Shown: in pieces, positions 1 to 8,565 of the stretch
How positions within the stretch are numbered: position 1 is the stretch's first letter
How the letters are laid out: each line of letters starts with the position of its first letter
NCBI GenBank assembly: GCA_012064415.1
Contig: SSNU01003024.1
Coordinates: 1-13,474, forward strand
From: Gyrodactylus bullatarudis
Lineage: Eukaryota; Platyhelminthes; Monogenea; Gyrodactylidea; Gyrodactylidae
Direction of reading: 5' to 3'
Length of the DNA stretch: 13,474 bases
The notes under the pieces: generated by a model
The model's database searches: none
Told to the model about the DNA's origin: nothing
The model's input: only the letters and a program-made list of their open reading frames with translations
Position numbers and translations under genes: made by a program

Positions 1-145
1 TCATGAAGATGGTTCTTTTGGATACATAGGTTAGGGTCCTCTCCCATTATGAAGAACTTTTCTCTTATTTTAAGTTCTGTTAGATTGTCGTTTGGGCATT
101 TAAATAAAATTTTGAAATTTTCTTCATTTGCCTCACAACCACATC
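1..145. repeat. Left arm of a near-perfect inverted repeat (3' coding end of PLE copy 1)
   Basis: This stretch is the reverse complement of 538-682 with a single mismatch (position 128 against 555), so 144 of 145 bases agree. It encodes, on the minus strand, the last part of the PLE endonuclease (LFKCPND, IREKFF, NLCIQK). It begins at the very first base of the window, so the arm may be longer. Confidence 0.95.
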
Positions 146-470
146 AACATGATTGAAGAACTATTCTTATTGAGATGCTCGTGTATTCTAATCGCAAGTC
201 TTCTTTTGGTCCGTCCAATGTATTTAGCACCACAGGTAGCTTCGAAGCAGTGAATGAGATTTGATTGTTCTTTTGGTTCTAGCCTATCTTTAAGTTGAAA
301 TTTGATCAAACTTGTTGTTTTGAAAACAACCTTCAATTATATGCCATTATAATTTTCATTTACAAGTGTGTTCAGCTTTCTTCTTAAGTCATGGCTATGT
401 CCATCTCCCTTGAATGTTAGTCTGACATGAATTTGGATATTCGATTCAATTTGAAGATATTTCTATTGTT
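1..470 (-). pseudogene. Penelope-like element fragment, copy 1: C-terminal GIY-YIG endonuclease, disrupted and running off the left edge
   Basis: PLE proteins are a reverse transcriptase followed by a GIY-YIG endonuclease that nicks DNA for target-primed insertion; only the linker and endonuclease end is seen here. Reading leftwards from about 466, the frame gives HVRLTFKGDGHSHDLRRKL, then a TAA at 337-339. It then runs 67 open codons (336-136) with a Cys pair, CGAKYIGRTKRRL (the YIG block and its arginine) and IHEH, ending at TGA 133-135. The remaining homology (CEANEENFKILFKCP, later DPNLCIQK) continues from about 138 to 1 in another frame. So there is at least one nonsense codon and one frameshift, and the copy is dead. 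The reverse transcriptase is absent, truncated where the opposite-facing copy 2 begins (junction about 466-525). The 3' end lies outside the window. The family call is from the motif order; confidence in PLE is high, in exact borders low. Confidence 0.82.
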
Positions 471-474
471 GTCA

Positions 475-707
475 ACATACGAGCAAATAATACTGAGTGT
501 TTCTTCAAAAATGAACAGAGTGAAAAACATTTGGATAGATGTGGTTGTGAGGCATATGAAGAAAATTTCAAAATTTTATTTAAATGCCCAAACGACAATC
601 TAACAGAACTTAAAATAAGAGAAAAGTTCTTCATAATGGGAGAGGACCCTAACCTATGTATCCAAAAGAACCATCTTCATGACTTGCAGTTACCTTGGCC
701 CAATTGA
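475..707 (+). pseudogene. Penelope-like element fragment, copy 2: C-terminal end of the GIY-YIG endonuclease
   Basis: The frame is open from 426 to the TGA at 705-707. The PLE-like part starts around 525 with KHLDRCGCEAYEENF, then ILFKCPNDN, REKFFIMGEDPNLCIQK and the terminal LQLPWPN. The ending in LQLPW and the PNLCxQK block match copy 3 at 10601-10741, which fixes the true stop codon. The YIG block is missing, so this is a 5'-truncated copy with only the endonuclease tail. It points away from copy 1, giving a head-to-head pair of truncated elements. PLEs commonly insert as 5'-truncated or partly inverted copies, so this layout is normal for the family. The exact left border is unclear; 426-525 overlaps sequence that reads as PLE linker on the other strand. 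Confidence 0.8.
538..682. repeat. Right arm of the PLE inverted repeat
   Basis: It pairs with 1-145 at 144 of 145 positions. Beyond 538 the two copies diverge at once: copy 2 reads HLDRC where copy 1 has a shorter, frame-shifted sequence. That sharp change from near identity to clear divergence is unusual for two copies of one age. Confidence 0.95.
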
Positions 708-776
708 TTTTTAATTTTTCTTCTCTATACTTAAACAAATCAAGAATGGAGAAGTTTTTTGGTTTCTCATCAATTG
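701..776 (+). other. Stem-loop spanning the PLE copy 2 stop codon
   Basis: CAATTGAT at 701-708, which contains the TGA stop, pairs perfectly with ATCAATTG at 769-776. Inside it CTTCTC (720-725) pairs with GAGAAG (749-754). The same two-level fold occurs at the same place in copy 3 (10735-10808) with different bases. A role in RNA recognition by the element's own protein is inference. Confidence 0.6.
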
Positions 777-864
777 AAAGTTTTGTTAATGGATTCTACT
801 ATTTTTCATTAATTATTTATTCATTAAAAAAACTTTGTAAATATTATTTAATCAAACCAGGATT

Positions 865-916
865 AGAGATTGATAAGACCTGGCGAAATATATATATTTA
901 ATAAATATATTTCTCT
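865..916 (+). ncRNA. Hammerhead-ribozyme-like remnant in the PLE copy 2 tail
   Basis: The order fits a hammerhead. Stem I is AGAGA (865-869) with TCTCT (912-916). The core TTGATAA (870-876) differs from CTGATGA by two transitions. An 8-nt stem II segment (877-884) has G and C at its ends, and GAAA follows at 885-888. An AT-only hairpin (888-910) stands in for stem III, with A and T at the two ends and T at the cleavage position. The two core changes should abolish cleavage, so this would be a dead copy. Hammerheads are known in PLE terminal repeats. AT-rich DNA makes the stem III pairing cheap, hence modest confidence. Confidence 0.33.
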
Positions 917-1136
917 TATAAAATTCTTTTTATAAATTAACCAATTAGAAATATTTGTCCTACTGGTCTGTGCACATTTTCGCACAATAAAATTAATAAA
1001 ACTGATGCACAATTGTAACTATAATCCGTAACAAGGAATGATTTTACCTAAATCTCTCATTAAATCACGTATAATTCAATACTACAAAAAACCCATATAA
1101 AGCTTCATGAACAGTGTATGTAATTTCATAAACTTA

Positions 1137-1907
1137 TTAATTAGATTTAGAGGAATTGGTAGAAAGTCGAGAATAGCTCTGGGAGGGATATTTCCTGTTT
1201 TTATCTATATTGTATATCCAACTGTTGTGTGAAAATGTCTGGTCATGACGATACTCATACAAAGTGTACTTGGATTCATTCAGACGTACAAAGAAAGTGT
1301 ATCCCTGGCTCTTTCTTATAATGAATACGCTTGAAAAGTCACGGCTCACTCAGAAGAAAAAAAACAGAGGAACAAACTAACACGCGGTAATTGCAGTGAA
1401 GAAGACTTTTCTTCGACTGACTCATCATCATTTATTCCTTATTATTATTATTATTACTATGAGGAATTTGCCTCTTTTTTCTATCAACATTTCCTGTAAA
1501 AATAGCAGAGCGTTTTGACACAGGAATTAATTCTGTCAGTAAAATAGAGTCAGCATCATCAAAGAATTAAGGCTCTGTAAGATGAATGTATAAAATCAGA
1601 TTATACTCAGACATTGAATAATTCATTGATCAAATGACGATTAAGTTTGGCTGTATCCCCTTCTTTTTACTGCCAAATTAAAATGTTGTAATGTATTGAG
1701 GCACTCCTAACACTAATAAATTTTTGTCTAAGGAAAGTGAGACCATTTTTTATTATGATTAATACTGGTAGGCAAAAATTCCATAAATCCTAACTTTCAT
1801 AGCTTACCATATGTTGTTTTCCCATTATTATATGGAAAAAAAATAGAATATTGTAATAAAACAGTGCATCGTAAATTAGAACACGCTCTATTTGATAGAA
1901 TTCTCAT
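1137..1907 (-). pseudogene. Coding-like segments of an unidentified, probably decayed gene
   Basis: I do not recognise the protein. Four pieces on the minus strand look coding. (1) 1907-1808 starts ATG and ends at a strong donor, G|GTAAGC. (2) 1727-1681 follows an acceptor CTTTCCTTAG and joins in phase (NGKTTY to DKNLLVLGVPQYITTF), then hits TAA at 1680-1678. (3) The same frame, with further stops at 1632-1630 and 1569-1567, opens again over 1566-1435 (LLTELIPVSKRSAIFTGN, DRKKRQIPHS, an Asn run) to TAA 1434-1432. (4) 1348-1137 follows a long pyrimidine tract ending in AG and gives 69 codons (SRDFSSVFIIRKSQGYTFF onward) to TAA 1139-1137, with about 37% G+C, richer than its surroundings. One alternative is chance open frames; another is real exons with unseen splicing. 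Confidence 0.3.
1439..1456. repeat. (TTA)6 microsatellite
   Basis: Six perfect TTA units. On the minus strand they encode the asparagine run of the coding-like segment 1566-1435. Confidence 0.95.
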
Positions 1908-2015
1908 AAAATAAAAATAGTAGTTGAATCTAGTCATTTTTATCCATGCTCTAAAGAGAGAATCATGGTTTCAGTAGTAAAAAATGTGTTCTCGAAGAAT
2001 TGGCAATAATCCTAT

Positions 2016-2655
2016 GTAAAGCTAGTTGATATAAAGTTGAGAATTTTTGATTTCTCAAAAAATACAAATTTTGAAGATGATGAAAACAATTTTCGAATCT
2101 AGACGTCTTAAAATTTTGCGTTGGCCCGAAATTCCCCTTTTTTCGAACTTAATTCAAAAATGAGATATTCTTCAAATGGAGCTTTTAGGATCAAAATGGT
2201 CTGAAGGTTACACACAGGATCAAGTTGGAGCTCAGAGTTCGGAAAAATAGGAGTTAAAATCTCAATTTTCCATCAAGGTATCAAAAGTTTCTGAAGATTC
2301 TTTCGAAATTGATTCTAAAGGAACATTTTCCCTGATTTAAGAGAAAAAATTTCTGTGAAAAATATTGGAGGTACATTAAATAGTTTTACAATTTTTGTTG
2401 ACTTCTAGGTGTATGAGACAGATCATGTGTTGTTTTACAGGATCAGCAATACACAAAAACCCCAATTATCACAATTAAATTTTTGAATGGAAATTGTTTA
2501 AAATAATGGAAAATCGCGCCAACTAAAATTTAAAAATATCAACAATTTTATTAATAAAATTTTTTTTCTCGGTTTAAATTTTTGAATCGGTTTCCAAAAA
2601 CTCTCCAGAATTATTTGAGATCTTCATGAAAAAGTGAAATTTTGTAAAAATTAAA
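2016..2655. mobile_element. Old AT-rich foldback element(s), diverged
   Basis: 2016-2100 matches the arm start of the elements at 4216 and 11045 (GCTAGTTGATATAAAGTTG, then GAATTTTTGATTT). 2120-2160 matches their internal left segment (TTTCGAACTTAATTCAAAAA; compare 11222-11270 and 4324-4358). A second plus-oriented arm at 2254-2320 (ATCTCAATTTTCCATCAAGG, then GTATCAAAAGTTTCTGAAGA) is the imperfect reverse complement of 2581-2650, which contains TTTGAATCGGTTTCCAAAA. Identity between these arms is only around two thirds by eye, so this is an older or nested copy. No coding capacity is visible. Confidence 0.55.
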
Positions 2656-4215
2656 TAAACTTCTTAAATCTCATCTGTATTATTCAATGCATATTGAAGG
2701 ACTCAATTTTTTCCTATCCCAATAAACGTCTTTAGAATCAGGACCCAACTTAACTTGTTTTCTATTTGAGATTTTCAATCTATTAAAATGATTGATTTTG
2801 TAACAAAATCATGATTAAGCTAGGATTTTGAATTAAAATATCCCCTTTTTGTTTAGCTCTTTCTCTACTCTCTATTCTTCTTAATTACAGTCCTATAATT
2901 TAGCCGACTTCAAGATAATTCCAAGATGACGTCAGATTCTATGTGCATCTTTCTGAATATATATTTCTCCTTGTGAGTCTGTTATTAGAAGGAATGACTA
3001 ATTTTAAAATTATACACATTTATTCTGAGTTGGTTAAACTAAAGATATATGAATGCAATCACGTTCCTGGTTTGAAAGTGAGAATCCTCCAAAGAAATAT
3101 GCTTGATTCGCAATCTCACTTTGCTCTCTGATGAATCATTAATTGGGCATATAAACTTTTGCGTTTTCTAATTAATTTTACATTCCGGTTTATTTGAGCA
3201 TTCATGAACTGCTCGGAATAATTTAGTACTATCAGATGAAAATATTTAGAACCATTGACCCTTGAAATGATACAGAACAAATAATGCAGAACTGTCAATT
3301 TGATCTACGGTGAATTTAGGCGAAATACATTAAAATAAATGGCAGAAATTACACAATTTATGCGAAACTTCTAACTGCCAGGCAAATTTACACAAATTTA
3401 TAAATTACCTGTAAACTCATATCAATCTCGTTCCGAATTATTTCAAGTGAGTGAAAACGATTGTGTAAAATGGTGTTGGGGAAAGTCAGTTCTAGACTGA
3501 TTTTAAAAAAATCCGACTGAAAGGAATATTTATAACATTTCAAGTTAATCAGTTCATGTTATGAATAAAAGTAAGTACAACAAGAGCTGAAGAGAGATAT
3601 TTTCAAAATTGGTTCCTATTATGGATTCCACGCTGTAAATAATTTCTCTATTTACCTTGTAATTTGAAAAAATGTACTTTACGACCTTGTACAGGAAGAA
3701 TGTTCAAGTTAATAAAAATTTACACGTTTATCTTACATAAGCCATGGGATAATTGATTATTAATCAAGTCAATTGAAAAAGGAAATAAATTTCAATATTG
3801 AAGAAAATATTCATCTATACGCAATGCTTATTACGCATACACTGAATGATATTTTTAAATTGAGTGATGTTTAGTGGTATTTAATGTAAAAAACAAGATT
3901 AAATTGATTTGTTCCATAATTATAATTGAAACTAGTATGATTTGAATTTTTTAAAATTTATTGAAACTTGTTAAAATTGTATTTTTCTAAAGTATCTTCC
4001 AAATGTTTCGGTAGTTGGGAGATACTCAAGTACACTTTCTTCAGTAGGATGAGACTATCATTATCTTTACAACCTCAAATATATCAAGACTTTTTAAAAT
4101 AAAATGGATTTAAATATAATTTCGTAAAACTACTGAAACCTCCTTATTTTATTTTGAAATCAATCCAATTCTGTTGGGTAATTAACTTCTGATTCACCAG
4201 AATGCTACAAAAAAC
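2656..4215. other. No gene seen
   Basis: AT-rich sequence with only short open frames in any direction. A minus-strand run of 38 open codons near 4077-3961 is the most protein-like piece but is within chance. No tRNA, no array and no clear repeat was found by reading. Confidence 0.5.
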
Positions 4216-4322
4216 ATAAAACTAGTTAATAGAGATGGGAATTTTTGGTTTTTAAAAAATTCTCAATTTTTTCGTCAAGAATTCGAGTTTTATTAAGATC
4301 TTTTGGAATCTAGATCATGAGA
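4216..4322 (+). repeat. Left arm of foldback element
   Basis: It pairs with 4512-4620. The innermost 40 bases, through AGATCATGAGA, are nearly perfect. Confidence 0.88.
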
Positions 4323-4511
4323 AGTTCATTTTTTTGAACTTTGAGTTGAAAAATTTTGCTAATATCAAAGTCAGAGAGTATTCAAAAGTGGATTTTTAGA
4401 ATCACAAAAAGACAAAAAACTGATCATCTCCATAAAACTTTGAAATATGTCATAACTGCCCTAAAACATGATTATTTCAAAAAAAAATTTTCTTTAAATC
4501 GAGAAATTGGG

Positions 4512-4620
4512 TCTCATGATCTAGATTCCAAAAGATCTTAATCAAACTCAAATTCTTGACGAAAAAATTGAGAATTTTGTAAAAACCATATATTCCCATA
4601 TTCATATAAACTAGCTTTAT
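4512..4620 (-). repeat. Right arm of foldback element
   Basis: Reverse complement of 4216-4322. Its outer end reads GCTAGTTTATATGAATATGG on the minus strand, close to the arm start at 2021 and 11049. Confidence 0.88.
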
Positions 4621-7600
4621 TTAGTTTTTATATTCGTCCTTGTTTTTTGCCATCCCACCAGGTCTCTAATGTTTCATTTTGTTGCCAAGACAAAGTAATA
4701 CAAAGTATATAAAATCAATTGAAGAATTGTTCATAAAAAAATTAATAGACGACATCTTGCAAGTTGGCAATAATAATAAAACTCAATAGTCTCACCACTA
4801 ATGTATTTCAAGGAGTCTTGAATGCAGGGCTGACTGAGGTTTTTATAGCATTTCATGTTCTTGCATTGTAGACCATGATGTTTTTACTATGAAAAACATA
4901 AGAAAAGTAAACATGATTTTGTTATGATAAGAATCTTATTATAAGATGGAAAATTAATAAATAAATTGCATAATTCTGCATTATTATTTTTATTTTTTAA
5001 TTTTACCAAGAAGCCTTTTATTCTCTGGGAGCTCAAAAATCTATAAACTGTTGAATTTTACATCATCTTTAAAAGAAACAGTTTTTTTAGACATCTTAAC
5101 CTAGCAAGGTTTGCTCACTGGTAATTACTATATCCATATGAACTCTAACTTGATGGAGAATGTCTTCTCACACCTAGATGTTAGAATTCGGATAAGCAAG
5201 TGTCAATTCCATAAGAGGGTCGAATAATATTCAACTCAAGGTGGCAGATGTAGATGCGTTTCGTCCTTGTTAGAACTCGTATATCATAGCCAGGATTCGC
5301 TACCACACTGTAAAAAAACAATTTCTACAATCTACATTGTTATTATTCTAAAACAGTTTTTTTATATTTTCGCAAAATATTTTATTCAATGGTGGGAAAT
5401 CGTTCTAAATGAGTCATCTTTTCAACAAAATGATTTTAAAAGAAATTTTTACCTTGTTAGTCTTTTAAAAACATCAAAATCGAGGTTAATGTCAAAGCTT
5501 TTTTTCAACATTCTTGTAAGATTTCAGTAGATAATCTCTCAACACTTTCTCAGATTTCATTCGTATTTCAAATTTTTTAAGTTCCCTAATGAATGAACAA
5601 TGAATGTGTGTGAAAGGCAAGAAAAATTTTTAATTGAATTAATTCAGCTTCTCTATCAGTTTATACTATTTGTTAGTATAGTTTTTTATTCATTGAAAAA
5701 AGGTAGGTATAGAATCTGTGTCCTCAAAATACTCTGAGTTTATTTTTCTTTCATGTTTCATTCAAATATGCTTATGGAAAGAATGGATCTCTTGATTTGA
5801 AAAACCAGCATAAAAATGACAAAATAATGAAATTAATTCAAATAATAAAAAATTGTTCTCTGTATCAAAGAAATTTAGTTCACTTGTTTTCTGACTATTC
5901 AGATCGTCTCACGATTTCTCTGATCTTGTTGTAGAATAAGAGGTTATAAAAATCACTTCTCTAAGTGGGGATTTTTTACTATTGCTTAAAAACTGTTTCA
6001 ATAGATTTGCATTCAATGTTGATGAAAGTGTCTTCCATTTAAGTGGTAAAGATGTGTCGAAAGTCGCTTACTTGGCGATTTTATGATGAAGGTTTTTAAA
6101 TTTTTTTTTAAAAAGTAAAAATTATTAAATTTTCTTCTCTTAAGCCTCAAAGTCCCGCTCTGCGTTTTAAGACACATAAGCAACTCATCTAAGTGTAAGA
6201 AAATACTTCGCATACCACCCATTCGAAAGGAAATCTATTAATCTCCTGGAATACGCTAAAATCTCAGCTCTATCATCCGTCAAACACGTGCTAATTCAAA
6301 GAAAGTTGATTTTTCCAAAAAAAAAATTTTTAACGTTCTTTTGAAATTCTATTTTTCAAGGTCATAGATAAAAATTAAAGAATTCTTTTATCAATTCTTT
6401 TTAATTTCAGTGAGCTCATTTCATCATCGAATTCTAGTAAAAATTGTTCTTATCTTCGTGTCAGCTTGCTTTGCCTTTATGTAGCAATCTTTCTGGTTTT
6501 ATTCTTTTTTTGGGGAAAAATATCTTGAACTTTTTTTGTCATACATATATAATATATAATGAGAGAACAAATTAAGATAAATAGAATTTATTACCAGGCA
6601 AAAATTAAATTATAAAACGACAAGATGATGTCGACATTATCAAGTACGATTCTTGCTTTGTTCAAATCATCTTCATTATTATTATTCTGGAAAAGTTTTC
6701 CTCATTAGAGAATGATAAACAATTTGATACATTCTATATTTATTTATTCATCTTTATTGCATAACATTATTATTAGTATTCTATTGAATTTCTCGAAATA
6801 AATTTCCCACTCCTTATGAAGGAGAATACTCAGGCTGGCGAAATAGAGTGAAAGTGAGAATAGCAAACATTATTATTGGTGATGGGCATGTTTATGACGT
6901 TTTTGTTTACATTCAGTTCTCGTTGATAGATATTAAAAACTCTTTGTTTCAATTCTAATCGATATTTGAAATTTTGAATCAAATAATCTAAAATTTTCAG
7001 GAACAAAATTCAGCAAATTGTCAAGTTCTCCAAAATTATAAACTACATACTTCACATAAATTAGCCTAATTATAGAATTCAAATTATTTCTTAAAAATGC
7101 AAGATTTATTTAAATATCAGCAGAAAATAGGAAATTCAAAATTACGTGATTATACAGATCTGAAAATTTGTTCCTCAACCCTCATGATCCTGACTTATTT
7201 ATCATATTCAAAGAAATAATACTGAAGGAGATTGAAAAAATGCAAAGTTTGCTTGATATAAATTTAATACAAAACTAAATCTTGAAGAAATATAATTACT
7301 TGATATTACTAATCCCCTTATGCATGTGTGGTCTAAGGAGCCAGGATAATTCGTATATAATCATTGAAAATGTTTCCAGGGCACAATTCAGTGTTTCTTA
7401 TCAATCGACAGGGTTATTTTGAAAAGTAATTGCAGAGCTAACCTAAAGCAGACATGGAAAAATTCCTACATGCTATGTTGGCATCCTTTCAAGGTGGTCC
7501 AATTTCTAGGGAAAATTGACGAGTGAATTTGGATTTAAATCCTTCAAAAATATCAGACTGCTAAAAAGCATCAGTAGTTTCTCTAAAAAATATAAGAATA

Positions 7601-8490
7601 AATATTGGAGGTTCTAGAACTTTAAAATTTTATTTTCAAGCGATGACTAAATTTCGACTGTATCAAATGTATTCAAGCTGACTAAATATTCTTTGTAAAG
7701 TCAACATTATCAACATTACCAGGGCAACAAAATGTCTATAAATGCTTGTGGTTTTATTCTGTTTGTTTTGTCGCACCTATAAGATCATTAAAAAAATCAG
7801 GTTAGGCAGAAGAAAATCTTGCATATTCATCGATTAAGTTTTATTCATTTTCGGAAAAAGACTTTTCAAAACAAGTGTCACTATTCAAAGTTTCAGGATT
7901 AAGTATTCATGATCATTAGAGTTAGAATTTCTACGGAAAGCTCGAGATGCAACCCCAAACAAAAGTCTGAAAGTTTAGAATTTTACTGTTCTCAGTAAGA
8001 AACAAAGATAAATACAGTAGATAGCTTTGCTTTTTTGACTTGAAAAATATTACTGAATTTAACACATTCAGTAGATAAGAAAACAATGTAATTGACAGAG
8101 ACAAGGATTGATATCAATACATTCCAGATTTACTACATTCCCCCCTCCCAAGCATATGTTGAATGTGTGCTGGACATGAATAAATAAAATACATTGATAA
8201 GCACAGCCTTTCCCATGTCTTTACATTAGATTATTATGCAATACACGAAAACATACAAATAAACAAATGTAGAAAGGTCACGGTCTTTTTTAGGAGCACC
8301 CAGGAAAATTTGTTACCTTAAAAAAATTTTCTACTGTATTCGAATTTTTTGCGAAAAGTCAGATAAGTTTAATATGGTTAGATTAGAGAATAGTTGCTCC
8401 TCTAAAAGTCATAATTTTCGAGTCGTTCTTCAATGTCTTATTGGGTCGGATTTTAGGTATAGATATTGGTTGCTAATAGTTTATACAATA
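4621..8490. other. Long gene-free stretch
   Basis: No open frame exceeds chance length; the longest is 87 codons (5267-5530, plus) and its composition is not distinctive. I see only short AT tracts (for example 6541-6560), an (ATT)4 run near 6675-6687, and a small perfect hairpin TATACTA/TAGTATA at 5662-5680. An ATTAAA on the minus strand (8368-8373) lies about 195 nt beyond the stop codon of the gene at 8566 and could be its poly(A) signal, weakly. Confidence 0.5.
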
Positions 8491-8553
8491 GTTGATTCTA
8501 AAGTAGTATATATATATTTTTTCATAGTCATGTATCTACTTTAGAGTAACAAC
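8491..8553 (-). other. Stem-loop just downstream of the gene's stop codon
   Basis: TCTAAAGTAG (8497-8506) and CTACTTTAGA (8536-8545) are perfect complements over 10 bp. GTTG (8491-8494) can add to CAAC (8550-8553) across a small bulge. On the gene's strand it begins 13 nt after the TAA, so it would lie in the 3' UTR. Function is unknown. Confidence 0.55.
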
Positions 8554-8565
8554 ATGAAATTATAA

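Larger units (their letters stand above)
475..960 (+). mobile_element. PLE copy 2 with its 3' tail
   Basis: The element continues beyond the stop codon. The tail at 708-920 aligns in order with the tail of copy 3 (10742-10940): a T-rich run, a stem-loop, a stretch reading CTTTGTAAATATTATTT near 832-848 (ATTTGTAAAATATTATTT near 10846 in copy 3), then a hammerhead-like core. Such order conservation outside the coding part supports a real element tail rather than flanking host DNA. The right end is a guess; similarity fades after about 920 and I see no target-site duplication. Confidence 0.6.
4216..4620. mobile_element. AT-rich foldback element, youngest copy
   Basis: A left arm (4216-4322) and a right arm (4512-4620) are reverse complements over about 107 bases. 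The inner 90 positions are nearly identical (about five mismatches by eye); the outer ends are looser. The loop is 189 nt and has no convincing frame. Arm landmarks are CTCAATTTTTTCGTCAAGAA and AAGATCTTTTGGAATCTAGA. The same arm family builds the elements at 11045-11612 and about 2016-2655. Foldback or MITE-like elements move by enzymes supplied elsewhere; no transposase is seen here and no target duplication could be identified. Confidence 0.7.

Noticed and set aside
446..634. 62-codon minus-strand open frame
   Set aside because: It is the antisense shadow of PLE copy 2, whose plus-strand frame carries the PNLCIQK and LQLPW landmarks.
1560..1680. The in-frame TAA and TGA codons here would read well as Tyr and Trp, suggesting a mitochondrial-type code or a nuclear mitochondrial insertion
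   Set aside because: The sequence resembles no mitochondrial protein I know, and the neighbouring pieces have nuclear-type splice sites. Decay is the simpler reading.
3961..4077. 38 open minus-strand codons with a protein-like composition (QLPKHLEDTLEKY)
   Set aside because: Within chance length, and no acceptable splice pair or homologous copy in the window.
5267..5530. 87-codon plus-strand open frame
   Set aside because: In DNA this AT-rich, stops are frequent but a window this size still yields roughly a dozen or more frames of 60-90 codons by chance. It has no splice context, family motif or distinctive composition.
8280..8294. 15-bp direct repeat ACGGTCTTTTTTAGG, also at 11801-11815
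   Set aside because: About one exact match of this length is expected by chance in a window of this size and composition, and the flanks do not match.
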